A DNA stretch of 64,000 nucleotides from Sinorhizobium meliloti (GCF_035610345.1 NZ_CP141214.1:216229-280228), one strand, 5' to 3'; counted from the stretch's first letter, positions 26,539 through 34,854 are shown. The notes: generated by a model from the sequence alone, not told the origin. Translations and numbers: made by a program.

Positions 26539-27007
26539 GGTTGCCTCTAAGCCGATACGCGCGAGCCCAAACGAACTGCGTTTGGCACGCCGTCTGCTGC
26601 GCTTATTGATTGAATCGGGGATGTGGCTGACCCGGACGAGAAGCCGGTAGAGTTCACGTCCGGGCTAGAGGCCTGCTTTGAGGCGTTGTGGCTCTCTCTG
26701 TGGTGCGAAATTATTCATAGTAACTAAAACATGGGGACGGAATTCTCGAAATCAAGCGCGCGGCTAGGACGTGGATCGCTCTGAATTCGTGGATATCTCG
26801 CGTTCAGTAGACTTCCGGCCATCAGAGGGCGGTGAGGTCGAAAATTCGGAGGGATGCAGAAATACTGCACTGAAATGCCAGTTTATTTCATTGGACTAAT
26901 ATTACCGCCTGGTTCTTGAATGGCTGCACGCGACAGGTCGTACGAGCAGCCATTAGCCGCCGGAATTTCCGCGATCTCGGCTTTGAACGGAGAAAAGGAT
27001 CTCCCCG
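26539..27007. other. Intergenic region with promoter space
   Basis: About 470 bases between the divergent ptsN-like gene and the secreted protein gene at 27008. It must carry promoters for both. It has AT-rich patches around 26700-26760 and 26870-26910 but no gene that can be supported. Confidence 0.4.
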
Positions 27008-27421
27008 ATGAAAAAACTCTTCCTCGTTCCTGTTCTGACACTGGCCAGCACGCTTGGTGCCATGGCGGCGGATGAAGCCGCAAAGGCGCCGCCGGCCGCC
27101 CCTTATCAGCAGGTCAGCAAGCTGGTGAAGTTACCCGATTTCCTCCCCGGCATTGGCCAGCTCTTCGTCGATCCGGCGACACTGCCGGCTGGTCCGTTCC
27201 TCGCATATAATCATGACGGAAAGCTTGTCAGCACGATCTACATGCTGCCGACCAAGGATCTCAATCCGGACAGGTCGTTCGATAATCTTGCAGCGCCCGG
27301 AGGCAGCGTCGACCATGTCGACGTCTACTACAATGCCGGCCATCCAGGCGTGGAAGAGCCGCATGTCCATGTAGTCCTGTGGCATGTTGCAACTGCCGGC
27401 GAAGCGAGCGTCGCCAAATGA
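27008..27421 (+). CDS. Small secreted protein with His-rich C-terminal motif, function unknown
   Basis: A 137-residue protein with a clear Sec signal peptide (MKKLFLVPVLTLASTLGAMA, cleavage about residue 20). The mature part ends with DHVDVYYNAGHPGVEEPHVH and LWHV, a cluster of His, Asp and Glu that looks metal-binding. I do not recognise an assigned function; it resembles small periplasmic proteins of the DUF5602 type. AAAAGGA precedes the start. The stop overlaps the ATG of the cupredoxin gene (ATGA), so the two are coupled and probably act together in the periplasm, for instance in copper handling or electron transfer (inference). Confidence 0.75.
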   Translation: MKKLFLVPVLTLASTLGAMAADEAAKAPPAAPYQQVSKLVKLPDFLPGIGQLFVDPATLPAGPFLAYNHDGKLVSTIYMLPTKDLNPDRSFDNLAAPGGSVDHVDVYYNAGHPGVEEPHVHVVLWHVATAGEASVAK

Positions 27422-27945
27422 GTGTCGCGCGGCGTGAAGTGCTGGGTCTCGGTGGCGGGCTCGTCGCCGTCCTTTCCCTGTCCGGGCGGGACGTATGGGC
27501 CGAGGAGGTAGTGGAGATCCGGATGCAAGGGCGCGCCTATGGCTCACATGCCTGGTTTGACCCGATCGGTCTCCTGATCAAGCCGGGTCAGATGGTCCGC
27601 TGGACCAACACCAACCCCGGCATTTCGCATACGACGACCGCCTATCATCCAGCAAACTTCGGGAGGCCGCGGCGCATTCCTGAAAGGGCTAAGTCCTGGG
27701 ATTCGGACTATCTCCTGCCCGACGAGAGCTTCTCGGTAACCTTCACCGAGCAAGGAGTTTATGACTACTATTGCGTTCCCCATGAGCTGGCGGGAATGGT
27801 CGGACGCATCATAGTCGGCGAACCAGAACCGCATGGCGGCTGGATGGAGGCGATCGCTTCAGGGAGCGGCCTACCGGATCAGACCCTCAAGGCGTTTCCA
27901 ACGGTCGAAGAAATAATGGCAAAGCGGATAGTCCGGCGGGTTTAG
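27418..27945 (+). CDS. Exported cupredoxin (plastocyanin/azurin-like blue copper protein)
   Basis: A 175-residue protein starting MSVARREVLGLGGG. The N terminus (ARREVLGLGGGLVAVLSLSG) resembles a Tat signal with only a partial twin-arginine motif. The mature domain has the blue-copper ligands: His in NPGISHTTTAYH, and the Cys-His pair in YDYYCVPHELAGMVG with a Met as axial ligand, the classic C-x2-H-x4-M pattern. IKPGQMVRWTNTNPG is the usual cupredoxin strand. It is coupled to the upstream secreted protein. It probably carries electrons or copper in the periplasm; the partner is unknown. Confidence 0.85.
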   Translation: MSVARREVLGLGGGLVAVLSLSGRDVWAEEVVEIRMQGRAYGSHAWFDPIGLLIKPGQMVRWTNTNPGISHTTTAYHPANFGRPRRIPERAKSWDSDYLLPDESFSVTFTEQGVYDYYCVPHELAGMVGRIIVGEPEPHGGWMEAIASGSGLPDQTLKAFPTVEEIMAKRIVRRV

Positions 27946-28044
27946 AGCCCCCGCGTTTCGACGCTGGCCAGCCAACGAGCGAACAAATGAGTCCGATGGC
28001 GAAGGGACCGTAGTCCGCGACACCGGCAACCACGAGGGGCTACC

Positions 28045-28839
28045 ATGACAGACACTGCGTTTCGGGCAGACCTGCAGCCGCAGGCGGGAAGCAGCGGCGG
28101 GACAGTGGCAGCCAAACAGCGCGAAGGCGCAATGCGTCGGCTCGACTCCTTGGGCGAGATGACCGGCGGTATTGCCCATGATCTCAGAAACATCCTGGCG
28201 ATCGTTGACTCCGGCCTGAGGCTCGCCGCACGAAGAGCCGATCAGCCGGAGAGCGTGCGCGCCTATATTGCCGCGGCGCAGGAAGGCGTCGACCGGGGTG
28301 TCGCCTTGATTACGCAGTTGCTCGCTTTTGCAGACCATAGGGAACTCGACCTCAGAGTGCGCGACCTGAACGCGTGCGTCAGCGCTGCCGCGCCATTCCT
28401 TAGATATGGTGCGGGACCCGACGTCCGCGTCAGGTTCGAGCTGGGTTGCGACGTACCAAGCTGTCAGATCGAACCAACGCTTTTCGACGCCGCGGTTCTT
28501 AATCTTGTCCTCAACGCTCGCGATGCCATGCCAGGCGGCGGCGAGATTTGCATCGGAACGGAGCGGCTGGTTGAGCCCGACAGTGCGCCTGGCCTGCCGG
28601 CGCCGGGAACCTATGCCCGGCTTCGCGTCGACGACCACGGCTGCGGCATACCGCCGGACGTTCTGCAAAAGGTGCTGGACCCGTTCTTCACGACCAAGGG
28701 CGAGAACGGCACCGGAATGGGATTAGCGCAGGTGCGCGCCTTCATGCAGATGGTCGGGGGTCATCTCCGAATTGCCAGCGAGCGAGGCACCGGAACCACA
28801 GTCGATCTGCTATTTCCATCGACCGACGCGGCCGCTTAG
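28045..28839 (+). CDS. Sensor-less histidine kinase
   Basis: A 264-residue histidine kinase without membrane segments or a PAS/GAF sensor. The dimerisation and phosphoacceptor helix has GGIAHDLRNILAIVDSG (His45). The ATPase domain has N box NLVLNARDAM, G1 DHGCGIPP, F box DPFFTTKGENGTGMGLAQV, and G2. It resembles the NtrB/FixL-type HisKA catalytic core of hybrid kinases. No response regulator is adjacent. Its TAG stop overlaps the convergent LysR stop. It probably receives input from another protein or is a phosphorelay piece; this is inference. Confidence 0.85.
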   Translation: MTDTAFRADLQPQAGSSGGTVAAKQREGAMRRLDSLGEMTGGIAHDLRNILAIVDSGLRLAARRADQPESVRAYIAAAQEGVDRGVALITQLLAFADHRELDLRVRDLNACVSAAAPFLRYGAGPDVRVRFELGCDVPSCQIEPTLFDAAVLNLVLNARDAMPGGGEICIGTERLVEPDSAPGLPAPGTYARLRVDDHGCGIPPDVLQKVLDPFFTTKGENGTGMGLAQVRAFMQMVGGHLRIASERGTGTTVDLLFPSTDAAA

Positions 28840-29687
28840 GCCTCGATGTTGCCTTCGGAGATCGCGCGCAAGCCGGCAAGCGCCGGTCCCACAACACTCT
28901 CGTCGGCATTTGCCGACCTCACCGAGTAAATCGGATAGGAGAATTGCGGCATGTCGGGTACGAGATGGAGCTCACCCGCCGCTAAATGGGGCTCCACCGC
29001 GCTCATCCTGAAGTAACCTGAGCCGCCGCTCGCAAGGACATAGCTAAGTGCCAGCGGACCGAGATCGAAGGCGAGGTCCGGTGCGACATCCGGGAAATTC
29101 ATGTCGTGTTGTCGCCCGAAATCCGGCCCCCAATCCATGTAGACGTAACTCGTCTCCTCAAGGCGCTTCGCTTCCGGATCGGTTGTCATAAACACGAGCT
29201 TTTCTTCCATTAGCAAATCGATCTGGAGGCCGGGGCGAATTTGGGGCGCATACATAATCGCCACATCGACCATCCCCGAGGCGACCTGATTATTCAAATC
29301 CTGGGGCACGTCGACATGGACGCGAAGCGAGATATCCGGAAGAGATTGACGAATCCATCTGACCCAGTTCAGCAGGAGTGGTTGCGCAAGCGTGACTTCG
29401 CTGCCGACCGTCAGCACTGCTCGGCGCCCTGCCGGCACTTTGACCTGTTGACGAGTGCGCTGCCATAACTGGACGAAAGTCGGCGCGTGGCGCAGGAACT
29501 GCTCGCCCGCCGGGGTAAGAGACGCGCCACCCTTGTTCCGAACGAACAGCGGCCGGCCAAGCAGTTGTTCGAGGTGGCGAATCCGCGCGCTGACCGTGGT
29601 CTGAGCAACATTCAAGCGCTCCGCGGCGCGAATAAAACTTCCCGTTGAAACTATTTCCAGGAAAGTACGGGCGAGCTCAATGTCCAT
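28836..29687 (-). CDS. LysR-family regulator
   Basis: A 283-residue LysR-type regulator, MDIELARTFLEIVSTGSFIR. The helix-turn-helix spans residues about 1-60 (AAERLNVAQTTVSARIRHLE, QLLGRPLFVRNKGG). The ligand domain includes DISLRVHVDVPQDLNNQVAS and VDVAIMYAPQI. Its target is not obvious. A 16-base motif (ATCAAATTCGTTTGCT) lies 35 bases upstream of its start and recurs before the Rieske oxidoreductase gene at 31288, which is therefore a candidate target along with autoregulation. Confidence 0.88.
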   Translation of the reverse strand: MDIELARTFLEIVSTGSFIRAAERLNVAQTTVSARIRHLEQLLGRPLFVRNKGGASLTPAGEQFLRHAPTFVQLWQRTRQQVKVPAGRRAVLTVGSEVTLAQPLLLNWVRWIRQSLPDISLRVHVDVPQDLNNQVASGMVDVAIMYAPQIRPGLQIDLLMEEKLVFMTTDPEAKRLEETSYVYMDWGPDFGRQHDMNFPDVAPDLAFDLGPLALSYVLASGGSGYFRMSAVEPHLAAGELHLVPDMPQFSYPIYSVRSANADESVVGPALAGLRAISEGNIEA

Positions 29688-29721
29688 TTTGATATAGCAT
29701 AAACGTTGCTCTTAAATGTCA

Positions 29722-29737
29722 ATCAAATTCGTTTGCT
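29722..29737. repeat. 16-base motif, copy 1
   Basis: ATCAAATTCGTTTGCT, containing the dyad CAAA-TTCG-TTTG, lies 35-50 bases upstream of the LysR start. A second copy with one mismatch is at 31162-31177. It could be the regulator's binding site. Confidence 0.4.
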
Positions 29738-29957
29738 ATATATTAGCTCGTCCGTAAGAGTGGGTGAAAGCCGCCAGGCGAGCGCGGAATGCGTATCCAG
29801 TCTCATGAGCCCGGCGTGGCTAGGCAGGCAGTGAGCACTGCGCCGAGGTGTTGCCGGACAAGCCAGTTGGCTTGGCAGACAACACGGACTAACCGCACAG
29901 CCATGACCGACGGCCAAGTCGATCCTCGGCGACCTCGACACCTCTCGGTAGGGCATT

Positions 29958-30329
29958 TTATCGATGTGCCAGCAAGATCTCCTTGATGACAACAGCATCG
30001 TTGTGCTTCTCGTCGCGGGCCGCGTAGACAAGTGTGATCGAACCGTTGAGCGCCAGGTTGCGCAACCGATCAAATTCCTCGCGATGCTCCTTGATCTCCT
30101 CGGCATACCGCCGGCGGAATTCCTCCCATCGGGAGGGATCGTGAGCGAACCATTTCCGCAGCTCGGTGCTTGGCGCCAGTTCCTTCGCCCAATAGTCAAT
30201 TGCCGCATCGGTCTTGCTCACTCCGCGCGGCCACAGCCGGTCAACCAGGACACGCTTGCCATCACCGTCCGTCGGACTCTCATAGGCACGCTTCAGTTTG
30301 ACGTTCTTCTCGGAGATTTTGGCGCTCAT
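29958..30329 (-). CDS. DUF488 family protein
   Basis: A 123-residue DUF488 protein starting MSAKISEKNVKLKRAYE. It shows the family core KRVLVDRLWPRGVSK, and later KWFAHDPSRWEEFRRRY and SITLVYAARDEKHNDAVVI. AGGAGC precedes the start. Family function is not established; members are small, soluble and often stress-associated. A longer upstream frame (to 30392) has no conserved content. It lies divergently from the aldolase gene with about 118 bases between. Confidence 0.85.
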   Translation of the reverse strand: MSAKISEKNVKLKRAYESPTDGDGKRVLVDRLWPRGVSKTDAAIDYWAKELAPSTELRKWFAHDPSRWEEFRRRYAEEIKEHREEFDRLRNLALNGSITLVYAARDEKHNDAVVIKEILLAHR

Positions 30330-30447
30330 GCACGTCGCTCCTGCCCTGCCATCACGGAGATAGGGCGCGCAATCACATCTGCTACGGCCCAATCGACTTG
30401 AAGACGGCGTTGCCCACGGATCACGCGACTATGACAGGAGAAAAGTG

Positions 30448-31104
30448 ATGAAGTTCTTTGTCGACACCGCCGATATTGCCGAAATCCGCGGGCTAGCCGC
30501 GGTAGGTGTTGTAGACGGAGTGACCACGAACCCCTCGTTGGTCGCAAAGACCGGTCGACCGATCCGGGAGGTTGTCAAGGAGATCTGCGAGGCGATCGAG
30601 GGCCCCGTCTCAGCGGAGGTCACCGCGACTGAGTTCGACGGCATGGTCACCGAGGGGGAGCGCTTGGCCAGCATAGCTGCGAATGTGGCCATCAAGGTGC
30701 CCTCCACCTGGGATGGGTTCAGGGCTTGCCGGGCACTCAGCGAACGCGGGCTGAAGCTCAATGTTACCCTCTGCTTTTCAGCCAACCAGGCATTGCTCGC
30801 GGCAAAAGCCGGTGCGGCCTATATCTCCCCTTTCGTCGGCAGGCTCGAAGATATCGGCCTCGATGGCATGGACGTCGTCCGGAAAATTCGGGCGATCTAC
30901 GACAACGACAAATCCTTCAATACGCAAATTCTGGCTTCCTCAATTCGCACGCCGCGGCATGTCATGCAGGCTGCAATGGCGGGCGCCGATATCGCGACGG
31001 TGCCACCGGGAGTGCTTAGGAAGCTGGCCAACCACCCACTCACGGAACAGGGGCTGGCTTCCTTCCTTGCCGACTGGGGCAGGACGGGTCAAGCCATTCG
31101 TTAG
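30448..31104 (+). CDS. fsa: Fructose-6-phosphate aldolase / transaldolase-like
   Basis: A 218-residue TalC/Fsa-type small transaldolase starting [17 protein letters not shown]. The Schiff-base Lys is in [11 protein letters not shown] (about residue 84) and the family motifs [14 protein letters not shown] and [17 protein letters not shown] are present. It interconverts fructose 6-phosphate with dihydroxyacetone plus glyceraldehyde 3-phosphate, or acts as transaldolase. The length is typical of the decameric short form. AGGAGA precedes the start. Position beside stress genes suggests carbon redistribution in stationary phase (inference). Confidence 0.92.
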   Translation: MKFFVDTADIAEIRGLAAVGVVDGVTTNPSLVAKTGRPIREVVKEICEAIEGPVSAEVTATEFDGMVTEGERLASIAANVAIKVPSTWDGFRACRALSERGLKLNVTLCFSANQALLAAKAGAAYISPFVGRLEDIGLDGMDVVRKIRAIYDNDKSFNTQILASSIRTPRHVMQAAMAGADIATVPPGVLRKLANHPLTEQGLASFLADWGRTGQAIR

Positions 31105-31161
31105 TTATCCTGTTGCCGTTTGTCCTGACCGGTCCAGCAGAAAAACTGCACACAACAGGCG

Positions 31162-31177
31162 ATTAAATTCGTTTGCT
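31162..31177. repeat. 16-base motif, copy 2
   Basis: ATTAAATTCGTTTGCT lies about 110 bases upstream of the Rieske oxidoreductase start. It matches copy 1 (29722-29737) at 15 of 16 positions. Confidence 0.4.
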
Positions 31178-31287
31178 TCATAGGCGCAGCGGTAACAAGC
31201 TGCCGTGTGAGATCAAAGGACCCGACCTGCAAAGGCGCTATCAGCAGTCACGGCGAAACCCCATCTCGATACCGAAAGGAGATACGA

Positions 31288-32823
31288 ATGGCTCCTGGAC
31301 ACACAAGCATGAGTGGGCCTGATCTGGCGCGCGGTATCAGGCTTGCCGATCTTCCCGACGGCAGCAAGCTCGTCGGCCATTGCGGCGATGCGCAGGTGTT
31401 GCTTGTGCGCCGCGGGGCCGAGATCTTCGCCGTCGACGCGCATTGTACTCACTACAATGGCCCGCTCGGCGACGGACTGGTTGATGGCGACAGCGTCCGA
31501 TGCCCATGGCATCACGCATGTTTCAGCTTGAGGACCGGGGAGGCCCTGCGCGCGCCCGCCTTCAGGCCGCTGGCATGCTGGTGGGTGGAACAGCGCGACG
31601 GCCATATCTTCGTCGTTGGCAAGAGCAAGCGTGCAGAAGCGGCAACAAGCGAGCGTCCTGTAGAAGCAATGCCCGAGAAGATCGTCATCGTCGGTGGCGG
31701 AGCGGCCGGCTTTTCCGCCGCCGAAATGCTGCGGCGCGAGCAATATGCCGGCAGCATTCTCATGCTCAGCGACGATGAAGCGCCGCCTGTCGACCGGCCG
31801 AACCTTTCCAAGGACTACCTTGCCGGCAAGGCGCCGGAGAGCTGGGTCCCGCTATGGGGGGAGAGCTATTACTCCAAGAACCAGATCGACCTGCGTCTCG
31901 CTACGAAAGCGGTTCGCATCGAGCCGCAGAACCGCAAGGTCATCCTCGCTGGCGGAGGCTCGATCCCCTATGACAGGTTGCTGCTTGCGACCGGTGCAGA
32001 GCCGGTTCGCCTGACGATTCCGGGTGCCGACCAGCCCCATGTTCATACGTTGCGCTCGCTCGCCGACTGCCGCGCCATAATCGAGCGGGCCGCGACGGCA
32101 CGCCGGGTGGTCGTGCTTGGAGCGAGCTTTATCGGTCTCGAAGTCGCCGCGGCCCTGCGCGCTCGCGGTATCGAAGTCCATGTCGTCGCCACCGACAAGC
32201 ACCCGATGGGGCGGGTCCTGGGTCCGCAGATGGGCGACTTCATCCGGACCCTTCATGAGAAGAATGGCGTCGTTTTCCACCTCGAGGAGACTGCTAGCAG
32301 CATCAATGGAAGCGAGGTGAAACTGCACAGTGGCGACACGCTGGCCGCGGACCTAGTGGTCGCCGGCATCGGCGTGCGGCCACGCACGGAGCTCGCCGAA
32401 ACGGCAGGGTTGGCAACGGACCGCGGCGTCGTCGTGAATGGTTTTCTGGAAACCAGCGAACCGGGGATCTTCGCGGCCGGTGACATCGCGCGCTGGCCGG
32501 ATCCCCATAGCCGAGAGAATATCCGTGTCGAACATTGGGTGGTGGCCGAGAGGCAAGGGCAGACCGCGGCGCTGAATATGCTCGGCCGGAGCGAGAAGTT
32601 TTCAGCCGTGCCGTTCTTCTGGAGCCAGCACTACGATGTCAGGATCAATTATGTCGGCCATGCGGAGCGATGGGACGAGATCATGGTCGAAGGCGACATC
32701 TCGGGCAGGGACTGTCTGCTGCGCTTCAAGCGCGACGGACGCGTACTGGCTGCCGCCTCGATATCCCGCGACATCGAAAATCTGATGACCGAGGTGGCGA
32801 TGGAGCATGAAACGGCCTTCTGA
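31288..32823 (+). CDS. Rieske-fused FAD-dependent pyridine nucleotide-disulfide oxidoreductase (AIFM3/BphA4-like)
   Basis: A 511-residue fusion. Residues about 14-112 form a Rieske [2Fe-2S] domain with C53-T-H55 and C72-P-W-H75 as ligands. Residues about 131-510 are an FAD/NAD(P) oxidoreductase with KIVIVGGGAAGFSA (FAD), VVVLGASFIGLEVAAALRA (NAD), and GIFAAGDIARW (FAD C-terminal). It resembles ferredoxin reductases of dioxygenase systems and AIFM3. No oxygenase gene is adjacent, so its electron acceptor is unknown. The start MAPGHTSMSG follows AAAGGAGA; earlier frame extension is unlikely. The two small genes downstream may belong to the same transcript. Confidence 0.9.
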   Translation: MAPGHTSMSGPDLARGIRLADLPDGSKLVGHCGDAQVLLVRRGAEIFAVDAHCTHYNGPLGDGLVDGDSVRCPWHHACFSLRTGEALRAPAFRPLACWWVEQRDGHIFVVGKSKRAEAATSERPVEAMPEKIVIVGGGAAGFSAAEMLRREQYAGSILMLSDDEAPPVDRPNLSKDYLAGKAPESWVPLWGESYYSKNQIDLRLATKAVRIEPQNRKVILAGGGSIPYDRLLLATGAEPVRLTIPGADQPHVHTLRSLADCRAIIERAATARRVVVLGASFIGLEVAAALRARGIEVHVVATDKHPMGRVLGPQMGDFIRTLHEKNGVVFHLEETASSINGSEVKLHSGDTLAADLVVAGIGVRPRTELAETAGLATDRGVVVNGFLETSEPGIFAAGDIARWPDPHSRENIRVEHWVVAERQGQTAALNMLGRSEKFSAVPFFWSQHYDVRINYVGHAERWDEIMVEGDISGRDCLLRFKRDGRVLAAASISRDIENLMTEVAMEHETAF

Positions 32824-32878
32824 TGACGAGGCGGGCGCCGAACGCTCGCACGCCACAGCGATGAAGAGGAGTTGAACT

Positions 32879-33187
32879 ATGTCAACGTCGCCCGACCGCA
32901 ACCCGCCTGCCGGCGTGCACACGCCCACGCCCGCCAGGCATTACTCGAGGTCAATCATTTTCATCGACGAGATCGCCAAGCATGAGCCGCACCCCACCTC
33001 GGTCGAAATTTTCTCACACGATGGCAACAAATGGTACTGCCAGGTCCGCTGCGGCGAACAGAAAACTCAGCCAATGGGGCCCTTCACCGAGCGACAAGCG
33101 GAGCGAGTTCAGGAGGCCCGCAGGTCGAGGATCGCAGAAAAGGGCACCGCGTGGCTCGTCTTCGAGCGAACCGGAGAGGATTGGTGA
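32879..33187 (+). CDS. Small conserved hypothetical protein
   Basis: A 102-residue soluble protein, MSTSPDRNPP, with no domain I recognise. The centre (EIFSHDGNKWYCQVRCGEQK) looks like a beta-rich fold and the C terminus is Arg/Glu-rich. GAGGAG precedes the start. It lies 55 bases after the oxidoreductase, and its TGA overlaps the next ATG (TGATG), so all three may be cotranscribed. Confidence 0.65.
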   Translation: MSTSPDRNPPAGVHTPTPARHYSRSIIFIDEIAKHEPHPTSVEIFSHDGNKWYCQVRCGEQKTQPMGPFTERQAERVQEARRSRIAEKGTAWLVFERTGEDW

Positions 33188-33420
33188 TGAGGCAAGTTAC
33201 GCGAGTTGCAGTGAAAAAAATCCTGGCCCGAACGGAAACGCCATGTCCAGAAAGCCTTGCGTTGAGTGTGACCAGCGTTCGTCTAGGGAAGCGACGCAGC
33301 GCGGATAGCGCATCGGCTGTCTATCGTCTGCTGGCTGCAGAAGACCCGGATTTCGTCCGACATTCGCGACAACTCCATCGTTTTCTGGCTGAAGGCGGTA
33401 GCTCCGTTTCAGGAGCGTGA
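33187..33420 (+). CDS. Small hypothetical protein
   Basis: A 77-residue basic protein, MRQVTRVAVKKILARTETPC. It is translated from a TGATG overlap with the upstream gene. No recognised domain. The C terminus reads FVRHSRQLHRFLAEGG. It is kept because of the coupling and the hairpin that follows it. Confidence 0.55.
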   Translation: MRQVTRVAVKKILARTETPCPESLALSVTSVRLGKRRSADSASAVYRLLAAEDPDFVRHSRQLHRFLAEGGSSVSGA

Positions 33421-33421
33421 G

Positions 33422-33447
33422 CCCTGGCGCCATACTGGCGGCCAGGG
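33422..33447 (+). terminator. Hairpin after the two small genes
   Basis: CCCTGGC and GCCAGGG form a 7-bp stem with a 12-base loop, one base after the stop. A short AAA follows instead of T, so it is a weak or rho-assisted terminator. Confidence 0.4.
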
Positions 33448-33506
33448 AAATCGAACGGAGATCCAGTTGATTTTGCCGGGGCGGATCTGCTCCGGGGAGT
33501 TATGAC

Positions 33507-33975
33507 ATGAGCAATCGGCTTCAATGCTATCTAACGCCAAACGATCATGCAATCCTTAGGGAAATACTTGATCGGGGGCCTCGCGACACTGCTTATAGCC
33601 GATTGCTTGAGAGAAAGCTGGTACAGGCTGAAACTTGCGCCTTCAGGAATGTCCCCGATGACGTCGTGACGATAAACAGTCGCGTGACCTTCTGCGTTGA
33701 TGCAGGTGTCCCGAGAACAGCTAATCTGGTCCGCAATGAGAGCCTGGACTTTCCTAATTACTGTCTCGGTAGGGTCGCTTTTGGGGTTAGGGCTGCTCGG
33801 CTTGAGAGCGGGTCGGGCAATTGCCGTAAACGCAGAAAAGGGTGGCTTACAGAAGATCACCGTGATCCGGATTGATTTTCAAGCTCTTGCGTTTCCAGGT
33901 ACCCCAATGGTGATCACCTCGACGTTATCGCCAAGGATCCCGTTGGGATCGCAGTCAGGAAGTCCCCAAGGATGA
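33507..33975 (+). pseudogene. GreA/GreB (Rnk-like) family protein, frameshifted
   Basis: The reading frame from 33507 starts MSNRLQCYLTPNDHAILRE and contains DVVTINSRVTFCVDAGVPRT and NESLDFPNYC, as in rhizobial GreA/GreB-domain small proteins. The expected domain end (VGSLLGLGLLGLRAGRAIAV, then QKITVIRI) continues in another frame from about 33765. One base too many or two too few near 33755-33770 explains it. The frame from 33507 runs on to 33875 with unrelated residues. It is probably nonfunctional, unless the break is a read error. Confidence 0.65.
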
Positions 33976-33983
33976 GGAGGCCC

Positions 33984-34100
33984 ATGTTGAAATCCGGAAA
34001 TGCAGGACCTGCAGTGGGCCGATTGATTCCAAGCCATATCATCCTGGCAACCGACTTCAGCGCAAGATGCGACCGAACGCAGGACCGCGCGTTCAGCTAG
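33984..34100 (+). pseudogene. Universal stress protein (UspA) N-terminal fragment
   Basis: A 38-codon frame MLKSGNAGPA ending with IILATDFSARCDRTQDRAFS and then TAG. ILATDFSxxxDRAxDRA is the first strand and helix of the UspA fold, normally 140-300 residues long. The sequence runs directly into PhaF-like coding at 34097, so this looks like a rearrangement join. Confidence 0.6.
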
Positions 34101-34225
34101 CGACGATCGGCATCCACACCGCAAGCACGATCTATTTCGAGGCCGCCTTGATCATCGGAGTCCTGGGGTCCGTCTCGAGCGTCGCGCTGGCAAAGTTCCT
34201 TATGCGGCGCGAGGTGATCGAATGA
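34097..34225 (+). pseudogene. phaF: PhaF/MrpF antiporter subunit, C-terminal fragment
   Basis: In the frame ending at TGA 34223-34225 the sequence reads IGIHTASTIYFEAALIIGVL, then VALAKFLMRREVIE. This is the C-terminal half of a PhaF/MrpF/MnhF cation antiporter subunit (about 92 residues when whole). The 5' half is missing and replaced by the UspA fragment. The stop overlaps the ATG of the PhaG-like frame, as in intact pha operons. Confidence 0.65.
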
Positions 34226-34567
34226 CGCATGCCGAGATTTTGCCCGCGTGGGCGCCGTTGCTAACGGCCTTCCTCGTGCTTCTCGGCGCCGGGCTGACGC
34301 TGATCCGAGCCATCGGAACCCTGCGGTTCGGCACCTTTTCGAGCGCGTGCATGCACCGACCCTCGGCACAAGCTGGGGAACCGGAGCCATCGCGCTCGCG
34401 TCGATCATCTGTTTTTCTGCGTTGGGTTCGAGGTCTGTGGCGCGAGATCCTGATCGGCGTCTTCATCGCCATTACCGCGCCAGTCACCCTCATCCTCCCG
34501 CGCGGCCCTCTATCAGGACCGGACCGAAGGGATCAAGGGCATTCCGGCACGATCAGTCATGCGGCCT
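34222..34567 (+). pseudogene. phaG: PhaG/MrpG antiporter subunit, multiply frameshifted
   Basis: MTHAEILPAWAPLLTAFLVL and AGLTLIRAIGTLRFGTF start as in PhaG. The middle part (ERVHAPTLGTSWGTGAIALA, SIICFSALGSR) lies in a second frame. REILIGVFIAITAPVTLIL is back in the first frame, and the last part (ALYQDRTEGIKGIPA) lies in yet another. At least three small indels, near 34341, 34440 and 34500, break it. With the PhaF fragment it is what is left of a Pha/Mrp potassium or sodium/proton antiporter operon. Confidence 0.7.
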
Positions 34568-34854
34568 CCGCAAGGAAACGACCGGCCGGGTGGGGTTTGA
34601 ACCGGCGGTGACGAGCCGCCGCCGTCTGCGCCAGAGAGAGACGGCTAGCGCCCGTCAAGCAAGTCCGGCCCGCGAGCGCCGTGTCGGCTCGAGCTGCGGA
34701 TTCGCGCGAATTGCAATTGTCTAGCCAGCGTCCAAAGGCCGCATCTCGACCGATGGAATCCTATACCTCAAGTGACCATATCGAAGTCATGACTACTTCA
34801 CGTCGACACAAGAAATACCTGGTCCTCTCAGCGTCTCTTCTGACGCGACCGTAA
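34568..34854. other. Intergenic stretch after the antiporter remnant
   Basis: No gene is supported. The segment 34590-34660 contains TGGGGTTTGAACC, loosely like a tRNA T-arm on the minus strand, but the stem does not pair and no full cloverleaf was found. Confidence 0.35.

Noticed and set aside
34570..34660. tRNA-like T-arm (TGGGGTTTGAACC) on the minus strand
   Set aside because: The stem next to the TTCAAAC loop pairs at only two positions, and no acceptor, D or anticodon arm could be placed.
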